A stretch of DNA of 64,000 bases from Lachnospiraceae bacterium (GCA_902363445.1 CABJAB010000002.1:248001-312000), one strand, 5' to 3'; positions 43,524 to 52,387 are shown, counted from the first letter of the stretch. A program made the numbers and translations. The notes: generated from the sequence alone by a model not told the origin.

Positions 43524-44153
43524 TCACCGGGGCTGGATCTCCGGTATGGTATCGTCATAGCTAAGGACCATGACGTCTATGGCATCCGGCCCCCAGGTAC
43601 CGTTAAGTACACACATGGTATACATGTTCCCTGCTTCTATGTCAGTGAGCACGGATACCAGAGGATTTTCCTCATCCTGCGTCGGCGTCAGGTAAAAGCC
43701 GTATTCGCCGGGACGCAGAGGCTTGAAGGGGGTGACCTCTTTAAAACCCACGTCGGTGAACATAAGCTTGTTGCCGTAGAGGAAAAAGTCCATGGGCTGG
43801 CTGCCGTAAGCCAGGTTTGCGGCGCGGATGCAGCCGAACCTGTCGGGGAACAGCGGGCACATGTAGTCATACATTTGCCGGAGATCCAGTCCATTGACCG
43901 TCTGAATGATTGCGATGGTATATTTAATGGACAGGAAAAAAGGCAAAGTCTTTTGTAGATAAACCCGTCTGGTGCGTGTACCGGACAGCGTGATAGTCAC
44001 GAAGCCGCATTTGACCGGACCGTATCCACTGACGGTACGGAACGGGAGGCTGGGGATAAAAGACGTGTCGTCCACGGAAACCTGAAGGGCTTCTGTGTCT
44101 GCAGCAGCGTGAAAAAACCGGATATAACAGGAGGTTTCGTTCAAGGAAAACAT
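43524..44153 (-). CDS. DUF4397-domain protein
   Basis: 209 residues on the minus strand; the true start may be TTG 44144 (giving MNETSCYIRFFHAAAD), which has a better-spaced AAGGA. The N-terminal part (SCYIRFFHAAADTEALQVSVDD) and LRPGEYGFYLTP belong to the DUF4397 beta-sandwich found in predicted surface or spore proteins. It has no signal peptide or membrane segment. It converges on the ABC exporter with a 19-base gap and is divergent from the aldolase gene. Function unknown. Confidence 0.75.
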   Translation of the reverse strand: MFSLNETSCYIRFFHAAADTEALQVSVDDTSFIPSLPFRTVSGYGPVKCGFVTITLSGTRTRRVYLQKTLPFFLSIKYTIAIIQTVNGLDLRQMYDYMCPLFPDRFGCIRAANLAYGSQPMDFFLYGNKLMFTDVGFKEVTPFKPLRPGEYGFYLTPTQDEENPLVSVLTDIEAGNMYTMCVLNGTWGPDAIDVMVLSYDDTIPEIQPR

Positions 44154-44315
44154 CCTTTCAGGAAAATGCTGTTGATTTATGATATGTCGGTTCCGGGGAT
44201 TGGTGAAACTTATATGGAAAGAAGCATTGACATTTTTTTACAAAATGTGAATGGAAAACCCCTATATTTTGCACATTTTTTTAGTGAAAAAAGAACTGTT
44301 AAAATAGAGACTTTA

Positions 44316-44324
44316 TGATATAAT
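44316..44324 (+). promoter_or_regulatory. Extended -10 promoter for fba
   Basis: TGATATAAT (TATAAT at 44319-44324 with TG at 44316-44317), 54 bases before the fba start. The -35 (CTGTTA at 44296-44301) is weak. A TTGACA at 44226 is too far away to pair with it. Confidence 0.5.
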
Positions 44325-44377
44325 AAAAACGAAGCGCGCAGGAAGCGCGGAATCCATAAGGAAAGGAAGAAAAAACA

Positions 44378-45319
44378 ATGCCCTTAGTTACAACAACTGA
44401 AATGTTTAAAAAAGCATATGAAGGTGGATACGCCATTGGTGCATTCAACGTAAACAACATGGAAATCGTTCAAGGTATCACAGAAGCCGCAGCGGAGGAG
44501 AAATCCCCGATTATCCTGCAGGCGTCTGCCGGTGCAAGAAAATACGCAAACGCTGCATATCTGAAGCATCTTGTGGATGCTGCCCTGGAGATCTATCCGG
44601 ATCTTCCAATCGCTCTGCATCTGGATCACGGCGCAGATTTTGAGATCTGCAAATCCTGTATTGACGGTGGATTTACATCCGTTATGATCGACGGATCCTC
44701 AAAACCCTTTGATGAGAATGTCGCCCTTGCAAAAAAGGTTGCGGAATACGCTCATGAGAGAGGCGTAGTGGTAGAGGCTGAGCTCGGTACTCTGGCCGGC
44801 ATTGAAGATGATGTAAAGGTTTCCGAAGAGGACTCTTCCTACACAAGGCCGGAAGAGGTTCAGGAATTTGTAGACCGCACCGGCGTTGATTCTCTGGCTA
44901 TCGCCATCGGTACAAGCCACGGCGCATATAAATTCAAACCCGGTTCAAATCCTCAGCTGAGATTTGATATTCTGGAAGAAGTGGCAAAGAGACTGCCCGG
45001 ATTCCCCATCGTGCTGCACGGCGCATCCTCTGTTCCTCAGGAGTATGTAAAGATCATCAATGAAAACGGCGGCGCTCTGAAGGATGCCATCGGTGTTCCG
45101 GAAGATCAGCTTCGTCAGGCGGCGAGGATGGCGGTATGCAAGATCAATATCGATTCTGACCTGAGACTGGCTCTGACTGCTGGAATCAGAGAGCATATGG
45201 CGGCATATCCGGATCACTTTGATCCCAGACAGTATCTGACGCCTGCCAGAGCTAATGTAAAGGCGGTTGTTAAGCATAAAATTACAGAAGTACTCGGTTC
45301 TGCTGGAAAGGCTCTGTAA
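44378..45319 (+). CDS. fba: Class II fructose-bisphosphate aldolase
   Basis: 313 residues. The zinc and substrate sites are conserved: ALHLDHGADFE (His), VEAELGTLAGIEDDV (Glu), AIGTSHGAYKF (His) and IVLHGASSVP (His). This length and the absence of long insertions place it in the type B group. It splits fructose-1,6-bisphosphate to DHAP and glyceraldehyde-3-phosphate in glycolysis and runs in reverse for gluconeogenesis. Codon use is like that of highly expressed genes. It is monocistronic, with its own promoter and terminator, just left of the cobalamin cluster. Confidence 0.96.
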   Translation: MPLVTTTEMFKKAYEGGYAIGAFNVNNMEIVQGITEAAAEEKSPIILQASAGARKYANAAYLKHLVDAALEIYPDLPIALHLDHGADFEICKSCIDGGFTSVMIDGSSKPFDENVALAKKVAEYAHERGVVVEAELGTLAGIEDDVKVSEEDSSYTRPEEVQEFVDRTGVDSLAIAIGTSHGAYKFKPGSNPQLRFDILEEVAKRLPGFPIVLHGASSVPQEYVKIINENGGALKDAIGVPEDQLRQAARMAVCKINIDSDLRLALTAGIREHMAAYPDHFDPRQYLTPARANVKAVVKHKITEVLGSAGKAL

Positions 45320-45346
45320 CAGCAGGAGTTTTCCTACGAAACGGAC

Positions 45347-45375
45347 AAGCGGTATGGGTTTCCATGCCGCTTTTT
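45347..45375 (+). terminator. Terminator after fba
   Basis: AAGCGGTATGG (45347-45357) pairs with CCATGCCGCTT (45362-45372, one G-T wobble) around a 4-base loop and runs into TTTTT. Confidence 0.82.
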
Positions 45376-45434
45376 CTTATTTTCTTTCGCATGGTGACGG
45401 CACAGAAAATCCAATGGTGAGTTCAGCGCCTGCG

Positions 45435-45463
45435 TTGACAAAGCATGTCGATTTTGTTAAAAT
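45435..45463 (+). promoter_or_regulatory. Promoter for the cobalamin operon
   Basis: TTGACA (45435-45440), 17 bases, then TAAAAT (45458-45463). Transcription should begin near 45470, giving a 66- to 81-base leader to cbiD. Confidence 0.75.
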
Positions 45464-45497
45464 ATCTGCGGAAGTAAATAGCAGTGGAATGACGGCG

Positions 45498-45525
45498 GGC
45501 TGCTGAGTTTTCAGCGGCCTTTTCT
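45498..45525 (+). terminator. Attenuator-like hairpin in the cbiD leader
   Basis: GGCTGCTGA (45498-45506) pairs with TCAGCGGCC (45511-45519, one wobble) around a 4-base loop, followed by TTTTCT. It lies between the promoter and cbiD. No B12-box or other cobalamin riboswitch landmark is visible in this short leader. Confidence 0.4.
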
Positions 45526-45535
45526 GTGCTGGACC

Positions 45536-46693
45536 ATGGGGAAACGGCGGATGCTTGAAAAATATGTGATAAAACAGAATAAGAAGCTGCGGTGCGGCTA
45601 TACGACCGGGTCCTGTGCGGCGGCGGCGGCAAAGGCGGCGGCTTTTATGCTGCTGGGCGGCTCAGAGGTCACGAAGGTGGATTTGATGACGCCAAAGGGA
45701 ATCCTCCTGCAGCTGGACATACAGGATATAAGCAGAGGGGAAGGCTGGGTCAGCTGCGCTGTGGAAAAGGACGGCGGGGACGATCCGGATGCCACCAACG
45801 GCCTTCTCATTTACGCCAGAGTAGAGTACAGGGAGAAGGACGAAAGAGAGCGTCTTCTTGTGGACGGAGGCGAAGGCGTGGGACGGGTGACGCTAAAAGG
45901 GCTGGAACAGCCTGTGGGAGCAGCCGCCATCAATCAGGTGCCGAGGCAGATGATAAAAGAAGCGGTATTGGAGGCGTGCGAAGCTTATGAATATAGGGGA
46001 AATCTGAATATTACAGTTTCCGTGCCGGATGGGAGAAGGATAGGTGAGAAGACCTTCAACCCGCGCCTGGGAATACAGGGCGGGATATCCATTTTGGGGA
46101 CGACCGGAATTGTGGAGCCTATGAGTGAAGCTGCGCTGATAAAGTCCATAGAAGTGGAAATGAAAGTGCTGATATCAAGCGGATTGGAGTATCTGGTGGT
46201 GATTCCGGGGAACTATGGAACTGTGTTTTCCAGAGATGAGTTCCAGATCGATCCTTCCCGTTCCATGAAATGCAGCAATTACGTCGGGGATACCATTGAC
46301 ATTGCCATGGGCTTGGGAGTGAAAGGGATACTGTTTATAGGGCATATTGGAAAATTCATAAAGCTGTCCGGCGGAATCATGAATACCCATTCCCGAAACG
46401 CAGACTGCCGGATGGAGCTCCTTACATCGGCGGCGCTTAAGGCCGGGGCGCCTGTGGAAAAACTTCGGGAGCTTCTGGAAGCCCCCACCACCGATGACGG
46501 GGTAAGGATATTGAAAGAATGCGGATATTTAAAAGGAACAATGGAGATTGTCATGGACCAGATCAGCTTTTATCTGGACCACAGGTGCCTGGGGGGCATG
46601 GAGACAGAGGCAGTCACATTTTCAAATGTATACGGGATTCTGGGGCAGACGTCCGGCGCAGCGGCTATGCTGGAGAGGATTCGGGGATTCTGA
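45536..46693 (+). CDS. cbiD: Cobalt-precorrin-5B C1-methyltransferase
   Basis: 385 residues from ATG 45536 (ATG 45551 is an equally fair start; neither has a strong ribosome site). The N terminus LRCGYTTGSCAAAAAKAAA and the DPDATNG, NPRLGIQGGISILGTTGIVEPMSEAAL motifs are diagnostic for CbiD. It methylates C1 of the corrin ring using S-adenosylmethionine after CbiG opens the lactone, a step found only in the anaerobic route. It is the first gene of the operon. A small membrane protein follows after 15 bases. Confidence 0.96.
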   Translation: MGKRRMLEKYVIKQNKKLRCGYTTGSCAAAAAKAAAFMLLGGSEVTKVDLMTPKGILLQLDIQDISRGEGWVSCAVEKDGGDDPDATNGLLIYARVEYREKDERERLLVDGGEGVGRVTLKGLEQPVGAAAINQVPRQMIKEAVLEACEAYEYRGNLNITVSVPDGRRIGEKTFNPRLGIQGGISILGTTGIVEPMSEAALIKSIEVEMKVLISSGLEYLVVIPGNYGTVFSRDEFQIDPSRSMKCSNYVGDTIDIAMGLGVKGILFIGHIGKFIKLSGGIMNTHSRNADCRMELLTSAALKAGAPVEKLRELLEAPTTDDGVRILKECGYLKGTMEIVMDQISFYLDHRCLGGMETEAVTFSNVYGILGQTSGAAAMLERIRGF

Positions 46694-46708
46694 GACAGGA
46701 GGTGCGGT

Positions 46709-47032
46709 ATGTTGTTCATGGTCATTTGGAGTCTGGTGAGCGCTGTTTTCCTGGGATTGGGAGTCGGCTGTTTTTTTGCGAAGAGACAGATGGGGTTCTG
46801 GGCCAATGCAAAAGCTCCGGAGGTGACAGACATCAGGCGGTATAATCGGTCCGTCGGAATCATATGGATCTTATTTTCTGTTTTGCTCTTTGTGCTTGGA
46901 CTCTTTTCAAGAGGCGGACAGAATTCGCCGGGGGCTATCGTGACGATCCTGGGGACTATGCTTCTGTGTATTGTTATGATGATAGCTTACTCAGTCGTTC
47001 TGGAAAAATATCGGAGGAAAAATGATGAATAG
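46709..47032 (+). CDS. Small three-segment membrane protein inside the cobalamin operon
   Basis: 107 residues with AGGAGGTG just before the ATG. Three membrane helices lie at about 4-22, 49-66 and 76-94. Between the first and second is a basic loop (AKRQMGFWANAKAPEVTDIRRYNR), and the C terminus is charged (EKYRRKNDE). It recalls the general pattern of DUF3784-like small Firmicute membrane proteins. Its last 11 bases overlap the cbiL start, so it is translated with the pathway. A role in cobalt or corrinoid handling is only a suggestion from position. Confidence 0.7.
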   Translation: MLFMVIWSLVSAVFLGLGVGCFFAKRQMGFWANAKAPEVTDIRRYNRSVGIIWILFSVLLFVLGLFSRGGQNSPGAIVTILGTMLLCIVMMIAYSVVLEKYRRKNDE

Positions 47033-47720
47033 TGGAAAACTCTATGGGGTTGGAGTAGGGCCCGGAGATCCGGAGCTCATGACCTTAAAGGCGGTGAGAG
47101 TGATTCGGGAGGCTGATGTGATTGCCCTGCCGGCGGTTTCGAAGGAAGAATGCGTGGCATACCGGATCGCGGAGGGGGCCGTGAAAGGGATTGAAAAAAA
47201 AGAATTCCTCTGCGTTGATATGCCCATGACAAAGGATAAGGATAAGCTGGCGGAAAGCCATGACGGGGGAGCCGGGCGTATTATAGAGTATCTCAGGGAA
47301 GGAAAGCAGGTGGCGTTCCTCACTTTGGGAGACGTGACGGTCTATTCCACCTATCTTTATATCCACAGAAGGGTGGCGGCGGCAGGATATCCTACGGAGA
47401 TCATAAACGGGATTCCTTCTTTCTGCGCGGCTGCCGCGAGGCTCAATCTGGGACTTGTGGAGACGAAAGAAGAGCTGCATGTGATACCGGCCACTTATGG
47501 AGCGGAAGAAGCTCTGAAGCTCCCGGGAACTAAGATCCTGATGAAATCCGGAAAGAAAATGGGCGTGGTCAAGGAGCTTCTGCGCAAGAAGGACTGCGAA
47601 GCTTATATGGTGGAGAACTGCGGGATGGAAAATGAAAAGATCTATCGGTCTGTGGAAGAAATTGATGAAAATGCAGGATATTATTCTCTGCTGATCGTAA
47701 AGGAGGCACATCATGATTAA
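47022..47720 (+). CDS. cbiL: Cobalt-factor II / precorrin-2 C20-methyltransferase
   Basis: 232 residues; ATG 47022 or 47025 (the second is better spaced from GGAGG). SAM-dependent tetrapyrrole methylase motifs are KLYGVGVGPGDPELMTLKAVRVI, the LTLGDVTVYSTYLY loop and INGIPSFCAAAARL. It adds the C20 methyl group, the first committed methylation after cobalt-sirohydrochlorin. In the anaerobic route the gene is named cbiL (cobI in the aerobic one). It overlaps the membrane protein gene upstream by 11 bases and cbiF downstream by 8. Confidence 0.94.
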   Translation: MMNSGKLYGVGVGPGDPELMTLKAVRVIREADVIALPAVSKEECVAYRIAEGAVKGIEKKEFLCVDMPMTKDKDKLAESHDGGAGRIIEYLREGKQVAFLTLGDVTVYSTYLYIHRRVAAAGYPTEIINGIPSFCAAAARLNLGLVETKEELHVIPATYGAEEALKLPGTKILMKSGKKMGVVKELLRKKDCEAYMVENCGMENEKIYRSVEEIDENAGYYSLLIVKEAHHD

Positions 47721-48468
47721 TTTTGTGGGAGCAGGATCGGGCGCTGCGGATCTCATCACACTCAGAGGAAAAAACCTTTTGGAGCAGGCTGATGTGATCG
47801 TCTATGCAGGTTCCTTGGTGAACCCGGCACTTTTGGATTACAAGAAGGATTCCTGTGAGGTATACAACAGTGCGGTCATGACCTTGGAAGAAGTTATAGA
47901 AGTGATGAAGAAGGCTGAGAAATCGGGAAAGATGACTGTGCGCCTTCATACGGGGGACCCCTGTCTTTATGGCGCGATCCGTGAGCAGATGGACGAGCTG
48001 GAAAGACTTGGGATCCCCTTTGAGTCGTGCCCAGGGGTCAGCTCCTTTTGCGGGGCCGCCGCCGCCCTTCATGCGGAATATACGCTGCCGGATGTATCGC
48101 AGACTGTGATCATAACCCGGATGGCCGGAAGGACTCCGGTCCCGGAAAAGGAGGAAATCTCCCTCCTTGCCGCTCACCAGGCTACTATGGTGATCTTTCT
48201 GAGCACAGGGATGCTTACGGAGTTGGAAAAGCGGCTTCTTTCCGGCGGATATGAGGGGGATACGGAAGCGGCCATTGTATACAAAGCGACCTGGCCGGAT
48301 GAGCAGGTGTTCCGCTGTACGGTCTCTACCCTGGCGGAGACGGCGGAAAAGAACGGAATCAAGAAAACGGCTCTTATCGTGGTCGGGAAGGTACTGGGCG
48401 ATACCTATGACCGTTCAGAGCTTTATAACCCGGCGTTTACCACAGAATTTCGAAAGGCGGTAAAATAG
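47713..48468 (+). CDS. cbiF: Cobalt-precorrin-4 C11-methyltransferase
   Basis: 251 residues. The start MINFVGAGSGAADLITLRGKNLLEQADVIVYAGSLVNPALL is a CbiF/CobM signature, followed by LHTGDPCLYGAIREQM and CPGVSSFCGAAAALHAEYTLPDVSQTVIITRMAGRTPVP. It methylates C11. It overlaps cbiL by 8 bases; cbiG follows after 26 bases. Confidence 0.96.
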   Translation: MINFVGAGSGAADLITLRGKNLLEQADVIVYAGSLVNPALLDYKKDSCEVYNSAVMTLEEVIEVMKKAEKSGKMTVRLHTGDPCLYGAIREQMDELERLGIPFESCPGVSSFCGAAAALHAEYTLPDVSQTVIITRMAGRTPVPEKEEISLLAAHQATMVIFLSTGMLTELEKRLLSGGYEGDTEAAIVYKATWPDEQVFRCTVSTLAETAEKNGIKKTALIVVGKVLGDTYDRSELYNPAFTTEFRKAVK

Positions 48469-48494
48469 AGTGCTTTAGGAAAAAAGGAGAGTCC

Positions 48495-49601
48495 ATGCGG
48501 ATAGCGGTCATCAGTTTTACGGAGAAGGGAAGCCAATTGAACCGGAAGCTGTGCGGGAAGCTTCGCGGCCTTGGATATCTGGCAAAAGGATATGAGAAGA
48601 GGGCGGAAAAGGAAAAGGCAGAGGACGGGGAGGACCCACAGGAGGCGGATCAGCCGGAAAGCGTGAGAAGCTCTCTGAAGGATTGGGCCGGCCGGGCCTT
48701 TTTAGAATACGACGGTCTGATCTTCATCGGGGCATGTGGGATTGCCGTGCGGGCGGTCGCCCCGTTTTTAAAAGATAAGTTCACCGATCCGGCGGTGGTA
48801 GTGATGGATGAGCAGGCCGGATTCGCCGTATCTTTGCTGTCGGGTCATGTGGGCGGGGCCAATGAGCTGGCTGCTTTAGCTGCGGGCCTCACCGGCGCTG
48901 TCCCGGTGATCTCCACCGCTACCGATGTAAACGGCCGGTTCGCGGTGGATGTGTTTGCTGTGAAAAATGGACTTTTCCTTTTGGACAGGAGTTTGGCGAA
49001 GCAGGTGTCCGCTTTTCTGCTGGCCGGGAATACCATTCCCTTTTACAGCAGCCAGCCTGTCGGAGGAGGAAAGATACCGGAAGAATTGTGCTTCTGTGAG
49101 ACGGTGAAAGCATTTCGGGAACAGAATGGGCTTAAAGTAGCCGTGTCGGAGCGAGTACTGGATTCCGGCAAGGATACTTTATATCTGATTCCCCGTACCG
49201 TGACGGTGGGAATGGGCTGCAGAAGAGGCGTTTCCGAGGGAAGCCTGAAAGAAGCCCTTGAAAGACAGCTCTTACTTTCCGGGATATTTAAGGAGGCGCT
49301 GGAGCAGATCGCCACCATAGATGTGAAAAAGGAGGAGGAGGGCCTCCTGAAGCTTTCAAAGACCCTGGGGCTTCCTATTTGTTTCTATTCCGGGCAAGAG
49401 CTGTCCGGTGTTCCGGGAGTTTATACAGGATCGGATTTTGTGAAGAAAACGGTAGGCGTGGATTCCGTATGCGAACGGGCGGCCGCAGCAGGAAGCGGAA
49501 ACGGCTGTGTTCTGCTCAGGAAGCAGGCGGGAAACGGTATCACCATAGCGGCTGCAAGGCGAAAAATTGAAATACGGTTTGAAGAGGAGAACGAGGATTG
49601 A
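48495..49601 (+). CDS. cbiG: Cobalt-precorrin-5A hydrolase
   Basis: 368 residues. The N-terminal domain starts MRIAVISFTEKGSQLNRKL, has a charged insert near 40-60, then FIGACGIAVRAVAPFLKDKFTDPAVVVMDEQAGFAVSLLSGHVGGANELA, the core CbiG motif. The C-terminal CobE-like domain has TVGMGCRRGVSEGSLKEAL and TIDVKKEEEGLLKLSKTLGLPI. CbiG opens the delta-lactone ring and releases acetaldehyde, a step unique to the anaerobic pathway. GGAGAG lies before the ATG; its stop overlaps the cbiH start. Confidence 0.95.
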   Translation: MRIAVISFTEKGSQLNRKLCGKLRGLGYLAKGYEKRAEKEKAEDGEDPQEADQPESVRSSLKDWAGRAFLEYDGLIFIGACGIAVRAVAPFLKDKFTDPAVVVMDEQAGFAVSLLSGHVGGANELAALAAGLTGAVPVISTATDVNGRFAVDVFAVKNGLFLLDRSLAKQVSAFLLAGNTIPFYSSQPVGGGKIPEELCFCETVKAFREQNGLKVAVSERVLDSGKDTLYLIPRTVTVGMGCRRGVSEGSLKEALERQLLLSGIFKEALEQIATIDVKKEEEGLLKLSKTLGLPICFYSGQELSGVPGVYTGSDFVKKTVGVDSVCERAAAAGSGNGCVLLRKQAGNGITIAAARRKIEIRFEEENED

Positions 49602-50329
49602 ATACATTATATGTGATAGGAATCGGTCCGGGAGCCTATGAGAAAATGACCATAGAGGCGGCCGAGGCATTGAAAAAAAGCGACCTGATCGTAGGATATA
49701 CAGTTTATGTGGACTTGATCAAGGAGCATTTTCCAGAAAAAGAATATATGAGCACTCCCATGAAACGGGAGGTGGACCGGTGTGAGCTGGCCTTTGAAGA
49801 GGCTATGAAAGGAAAGACTGTCGCGATGATCTGCAGCGGAGACGCCGGCGTCTATGGCATGACGGGGCTGATGTATGAGATAGGCGTCAGATATCCGCTT
49901 GTGAAGCTCCGCCTGATCGGAGGTCTGACCGCGGCTACCAGCGGCGCGGCGGTGCTTGGCGCTCCGCTTATTCATGATTTCGCGGTCATCAGCCTGAGCG
50001 ATCTGCTGACGCCCTGGGAGAAAATTGAGAAAAGGGTCTCGTTGGCGGCAGCCGCAGATTTTGTGATCTGTCTCTATAATCCATCCAGTAAAAAAAGACA
50101 GGATTATCTACAGAGAGCATGTGATCTGATTCTGGAGCATCAGAAGCCGGATACTGTCTGTGGCTATGTGAAGAACATTGGCCGCTGCGGCGAGGAAGGC
50201 CATGTTCTGACCTTAGGAGAACTGCGGGACACTCAGGTGGATATGTTCACTACTGTATGGATCGGCAATTCTCAGACAAAGAATGTCGAAGGGAAGATGG
50301 TGACTCCAAGAGGCTATCGAAACGTCTGA
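49598..50329 (+). CDS. cbiH: Cobalt-factor III / precorrin-3B C17-methyltransferase
   Basis: 243 residues from TTG 49598, which overlaps the cbiG stop (TTGA) and has GAGGAG upstream. Motifs are LYVIGIGPGAYEKMTIEAAEAL, MICSGDAGVYGMTGLMYEI, GLTAATSGAAVLGAPLIHDFAVISLSDLLTPWE and FVICLYNPSSKKRQDYL, all typical of CbiH/CobJ. It methylates C17 and contracts the ring, forming the lactone that CbiG later opens. The CbiJ-E-T fusion follows after 24 bases. Confidence 0.96.
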   Translation: MNTLYVIGIGPGAYEKMTIEAAEALKKSDLIVGYTVYVDLIKEHFPEKEYMSTPMKREVDRCELAFEEAMKGKTVAMICSGDAGVYGMTGLMYEIGVRYPLVKLRLIGGLTAATSGAAVLGAPLIHDFAVISLSDLLTPWEKIEKRVSLAAAADFVICLYNPSSKKRQDYLQRACDLILEHQKPDTVCGYVKNIGRCGEEGHVLTLGELRDTQVDMFTTVWIGNSQTKNVEGKMVTPRGYRNV

Positions 50330-50353
50330 AAACGGTCAGGAGGGTGAAGGAAG

Positions 50354-52387
50354 ATGAAGAAGGTACTGATATTTGCAGGGACGACGGAGGGACGGCGCTT
50401 GGCAGAACGTCTTTCCGGCGCGTCGGTCCAGGCGTCGGTCTGTGTGGCGACGGAATACGGAGAAACGCTTCTTCCGAGGGGCGAGACCATCGCGCATTTG
50501 ACCGGACGCCTGGATGAGAAACAGATGGAATCCTTGATGACGGCAGAGGGCTTTTCCTGTGTAGTCGATGCCACTCATCCTTATGCGGTGGAAGTGTCTG
50601 CAAATATCAGAGGAGCGGCGGAGAAGACCGGTCTGCCTTATTTTCGCCTTCTTCGGGAAGAGGCGGCAGGGGAATACGGCGGAAATACGGTCTTTGTGGA
50701 CAGTGTGAAAGCCGCCGCCGGATATCTTAAGAAAACGGACGGAAACATTCTTGCATCCACGGGGAGCAAGGAGCTTAAAGAATATACGGAAATAGAGGAT
50801 TACAGGAAGCGGGTATTTGCCAGAGTGCTGTCTACGGAAGAATCTGTCTCTGCCAGCCGGAGGCTGGGATTTGAAGGGAGAAATCTTATCTGCATGCAGG
50901 GACCTTTTTCCGAAGAGATGAATTATGCCATCATGAAAGAATATGACATCCGCTATCTTGTGACAAAGTCATCGGGAAAAGCCGGAGGATTCGAGGAGAA
51001 GCTCCGTGCGGCGGAACGTGCAGGCGCGGCTGCAGTGATCGTAGGGCGGCCGGAGGAGCGCCAGGGATATTCTTATGAGCAGATTCTCGGCTTTCTGGAG
51101 AAAATGGAGATCCTTCCTCCCGGCGCGGCAGAGGAAGATGCGCCGGCTGAACATGGACTTCAAATGAAGCGAAGGGAGGCAGTTCTGGTGTCCATTGGGA
51201 CCGGGGCGCTTTCTCAGATGACAGAGGCTGCAAAGGAGGCCTTTGATAAATGCGATGCGGTCATAGGGGCAGAACGGATGCTGCAGGCATTGGGGATCTT
51301 GCGGAAGCCTTCTTTCGTATCCTATAAAAATGAGGAAATAATCTCCTGGATGGAAGAACATCCGGAGTATCGGAGTATTGCGGTGGCATTTTCCGGCGAC
51401 CTGGGATTTTACAGCGGCGCCAAAAAACTGCTGCCGCTTTTGGAGGAAAACGGATACCTCGTCCGCTGTATTCCAGGAATGTCCTCACTGATCTATTTTG
51501 CGGCAAGGCTGGAAATCTCATGGGATGATGCAAAACTTATGAGCATCCACGGCCGATCTGAGAACCTGATACAGTCCGTGCGGGAAAATAGAAAAGTGTT
51601 TGCCCTCCTTGGAGGGAAGGACAGCGTGAGGGAGCTTTGTAAGGAGCTTCTGCACTATGGGTTTTCTGATGTGCGTCTGGCCGTGGGGGAAGATCTCTCC
51701 TATGAAGAAGAGCGCATCAGGCGGGGAACTCCAGAGACGCTCCTTCCCGAAGATTTCCGTTCTCTTGCGGTGGTTTTTATTGAAAATCCCATGGCTGCCA
51801 GTCATGTGGTGACCCATGGCCTGGAGGATGATGCATTCATACGGGGGAAGGTGCCGATGACCAAGTGCGAGATCAGGGCAGTATCGGTTTCCAGGATGAG
51901 GCTGTGCCGGGATTCCGTAATTTATGACATCGGGGCAGGTACCGGATCGGTTTCTGTGGAAGCCGCGCTTCAGGCCGGGGATGGAAGGGTATACGCCATA
52001 GAGAAAAATCCGGAGGCGGTCGCTCTCCTTCGGGAGAACAAACGGAAATTTGGCGTTCCCAATTTGGAAATCATAGAAGGAGAAGCGCCGGAAGCGCTGG
52101 AGGCGCTGCCGGTTCCGACCCATGCGTTTATCGGAGGTTCTTCCGGAAATCTGAAGCCGATTGTCGAGCTTCTGTTTCAGAAAAATCCGGGAATACGGAT
52201 TGTCATAAACGCCATTGCCCTGGAAACGGTGGCCGAAGCTGTCTCGCTGATGAAGACGTATGACACAGAAAACGGGGAGATATCCCAGGTGATGGTCTCC
52301 CGTGCAAAGAAGCTGGGGGAGCATCAGCTGATGATGGGACAGAATCCGGTCTATATCGTCAGTTTCACCGGAAGGGAAGAGATATGA
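50354..52387 (+). CDS. CbiJ-CbiE-CbiT triple fusion (precorrin-6A reductase and 6B/7 methyltransferase, decarboxylase)
   Basis: 677 residues that combine three enzymes usually encoded separately. Residues 1 to about 256 are CbiJ/CobK (FAGTTEGRRLAERLSG, VVDATHPYAVEVSANI, STGSKELKEYTEIEDYRKRVFARVLS), the reductase. About 273-470 is CbiE (VSIGTGALSQMTEAAKEAFDKCDAVIGAERML, AFSGDLGFYSGAKKLL, PGMSSLIYFAARLEI), the C5 methyltransferase. About 477-677 is CbiT (MTKCEIRAVSVSRM, YDIGAGTGSVSVEAAL), which methylates C15 and decarboxylates. A linker near 257-272 separates CbiJ from CbiE. All catalytic stretches look intact, so the fusion should carry three consecutive steps. It overlaps cbiA by four bases. 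Confidence 0.94.
   Translation: MKKVLIFAGTTEGRRLAERLSGASVQASVCVATEYGETLLPRGETIAHLTGRLDEKQMESLMTAEGFSCVVDATHPYAVEVSANIRGAAEKTGLPYFRLLREEAAGEYGGNTVFVDSVKAAAGYLKKTDGNILASTGSKELKEYTEIEDYRKRVFARVLSTEESVSASRRLGFEGRNLICMQGPFSEEMNYAIMKEYDIRYLVTKSSGKAGGFEEKLRAAERAGAAAVIVGRPEERQGYSYEQILGFLEKMEILPPGAAEEDAPAEHGLQMKRREAVLVSIGTGALSQMTEAAKEAFDKCDAVIGAERMLQALGILRKPSFVSYKNEEIISWMEEHPEYRSIAVAFSGDLGFYSGAKKLLPLLEENGYLVRCIPGMSSLIYFAARLEISWDDAKLMSIHGRSENLIQSVRENRKVFALLGGKDSVRELCKELLHYGFSDVRLAVGEDLSYEEERIRRGTPETLLPEDFRSLAVVFIENPMAASHVVTHGLEDDAFIRGKVPMTKCEIRAVSVSRMRLCRDSVIYDIGAGTGSVSVEAALQAGDGRVYAIEKNPEAVALLRENKRKFGVPNLEIIEGEAPEALEALPVPTHAFIGGSSGNLKPIVELLFQKNPGIRIVINAIALETVAEAVSLMKTYDTENGEISQVMVSRAKKLGEHQLMMGQNPVYIVSFTGREEI

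Noticed and set aside
43488..43958. 156-codon plus-strand frame over the DUF4397 gene
   Set aside because: The minus-strand frame encodes the recognisable DUF4397 pattern; this is its shadow.
45376..45535. Cobalamin riboswitch before cbiD
   Set aside because: No B12-box-like sequence or multi-stem aptamer is visible; the leader is too short.
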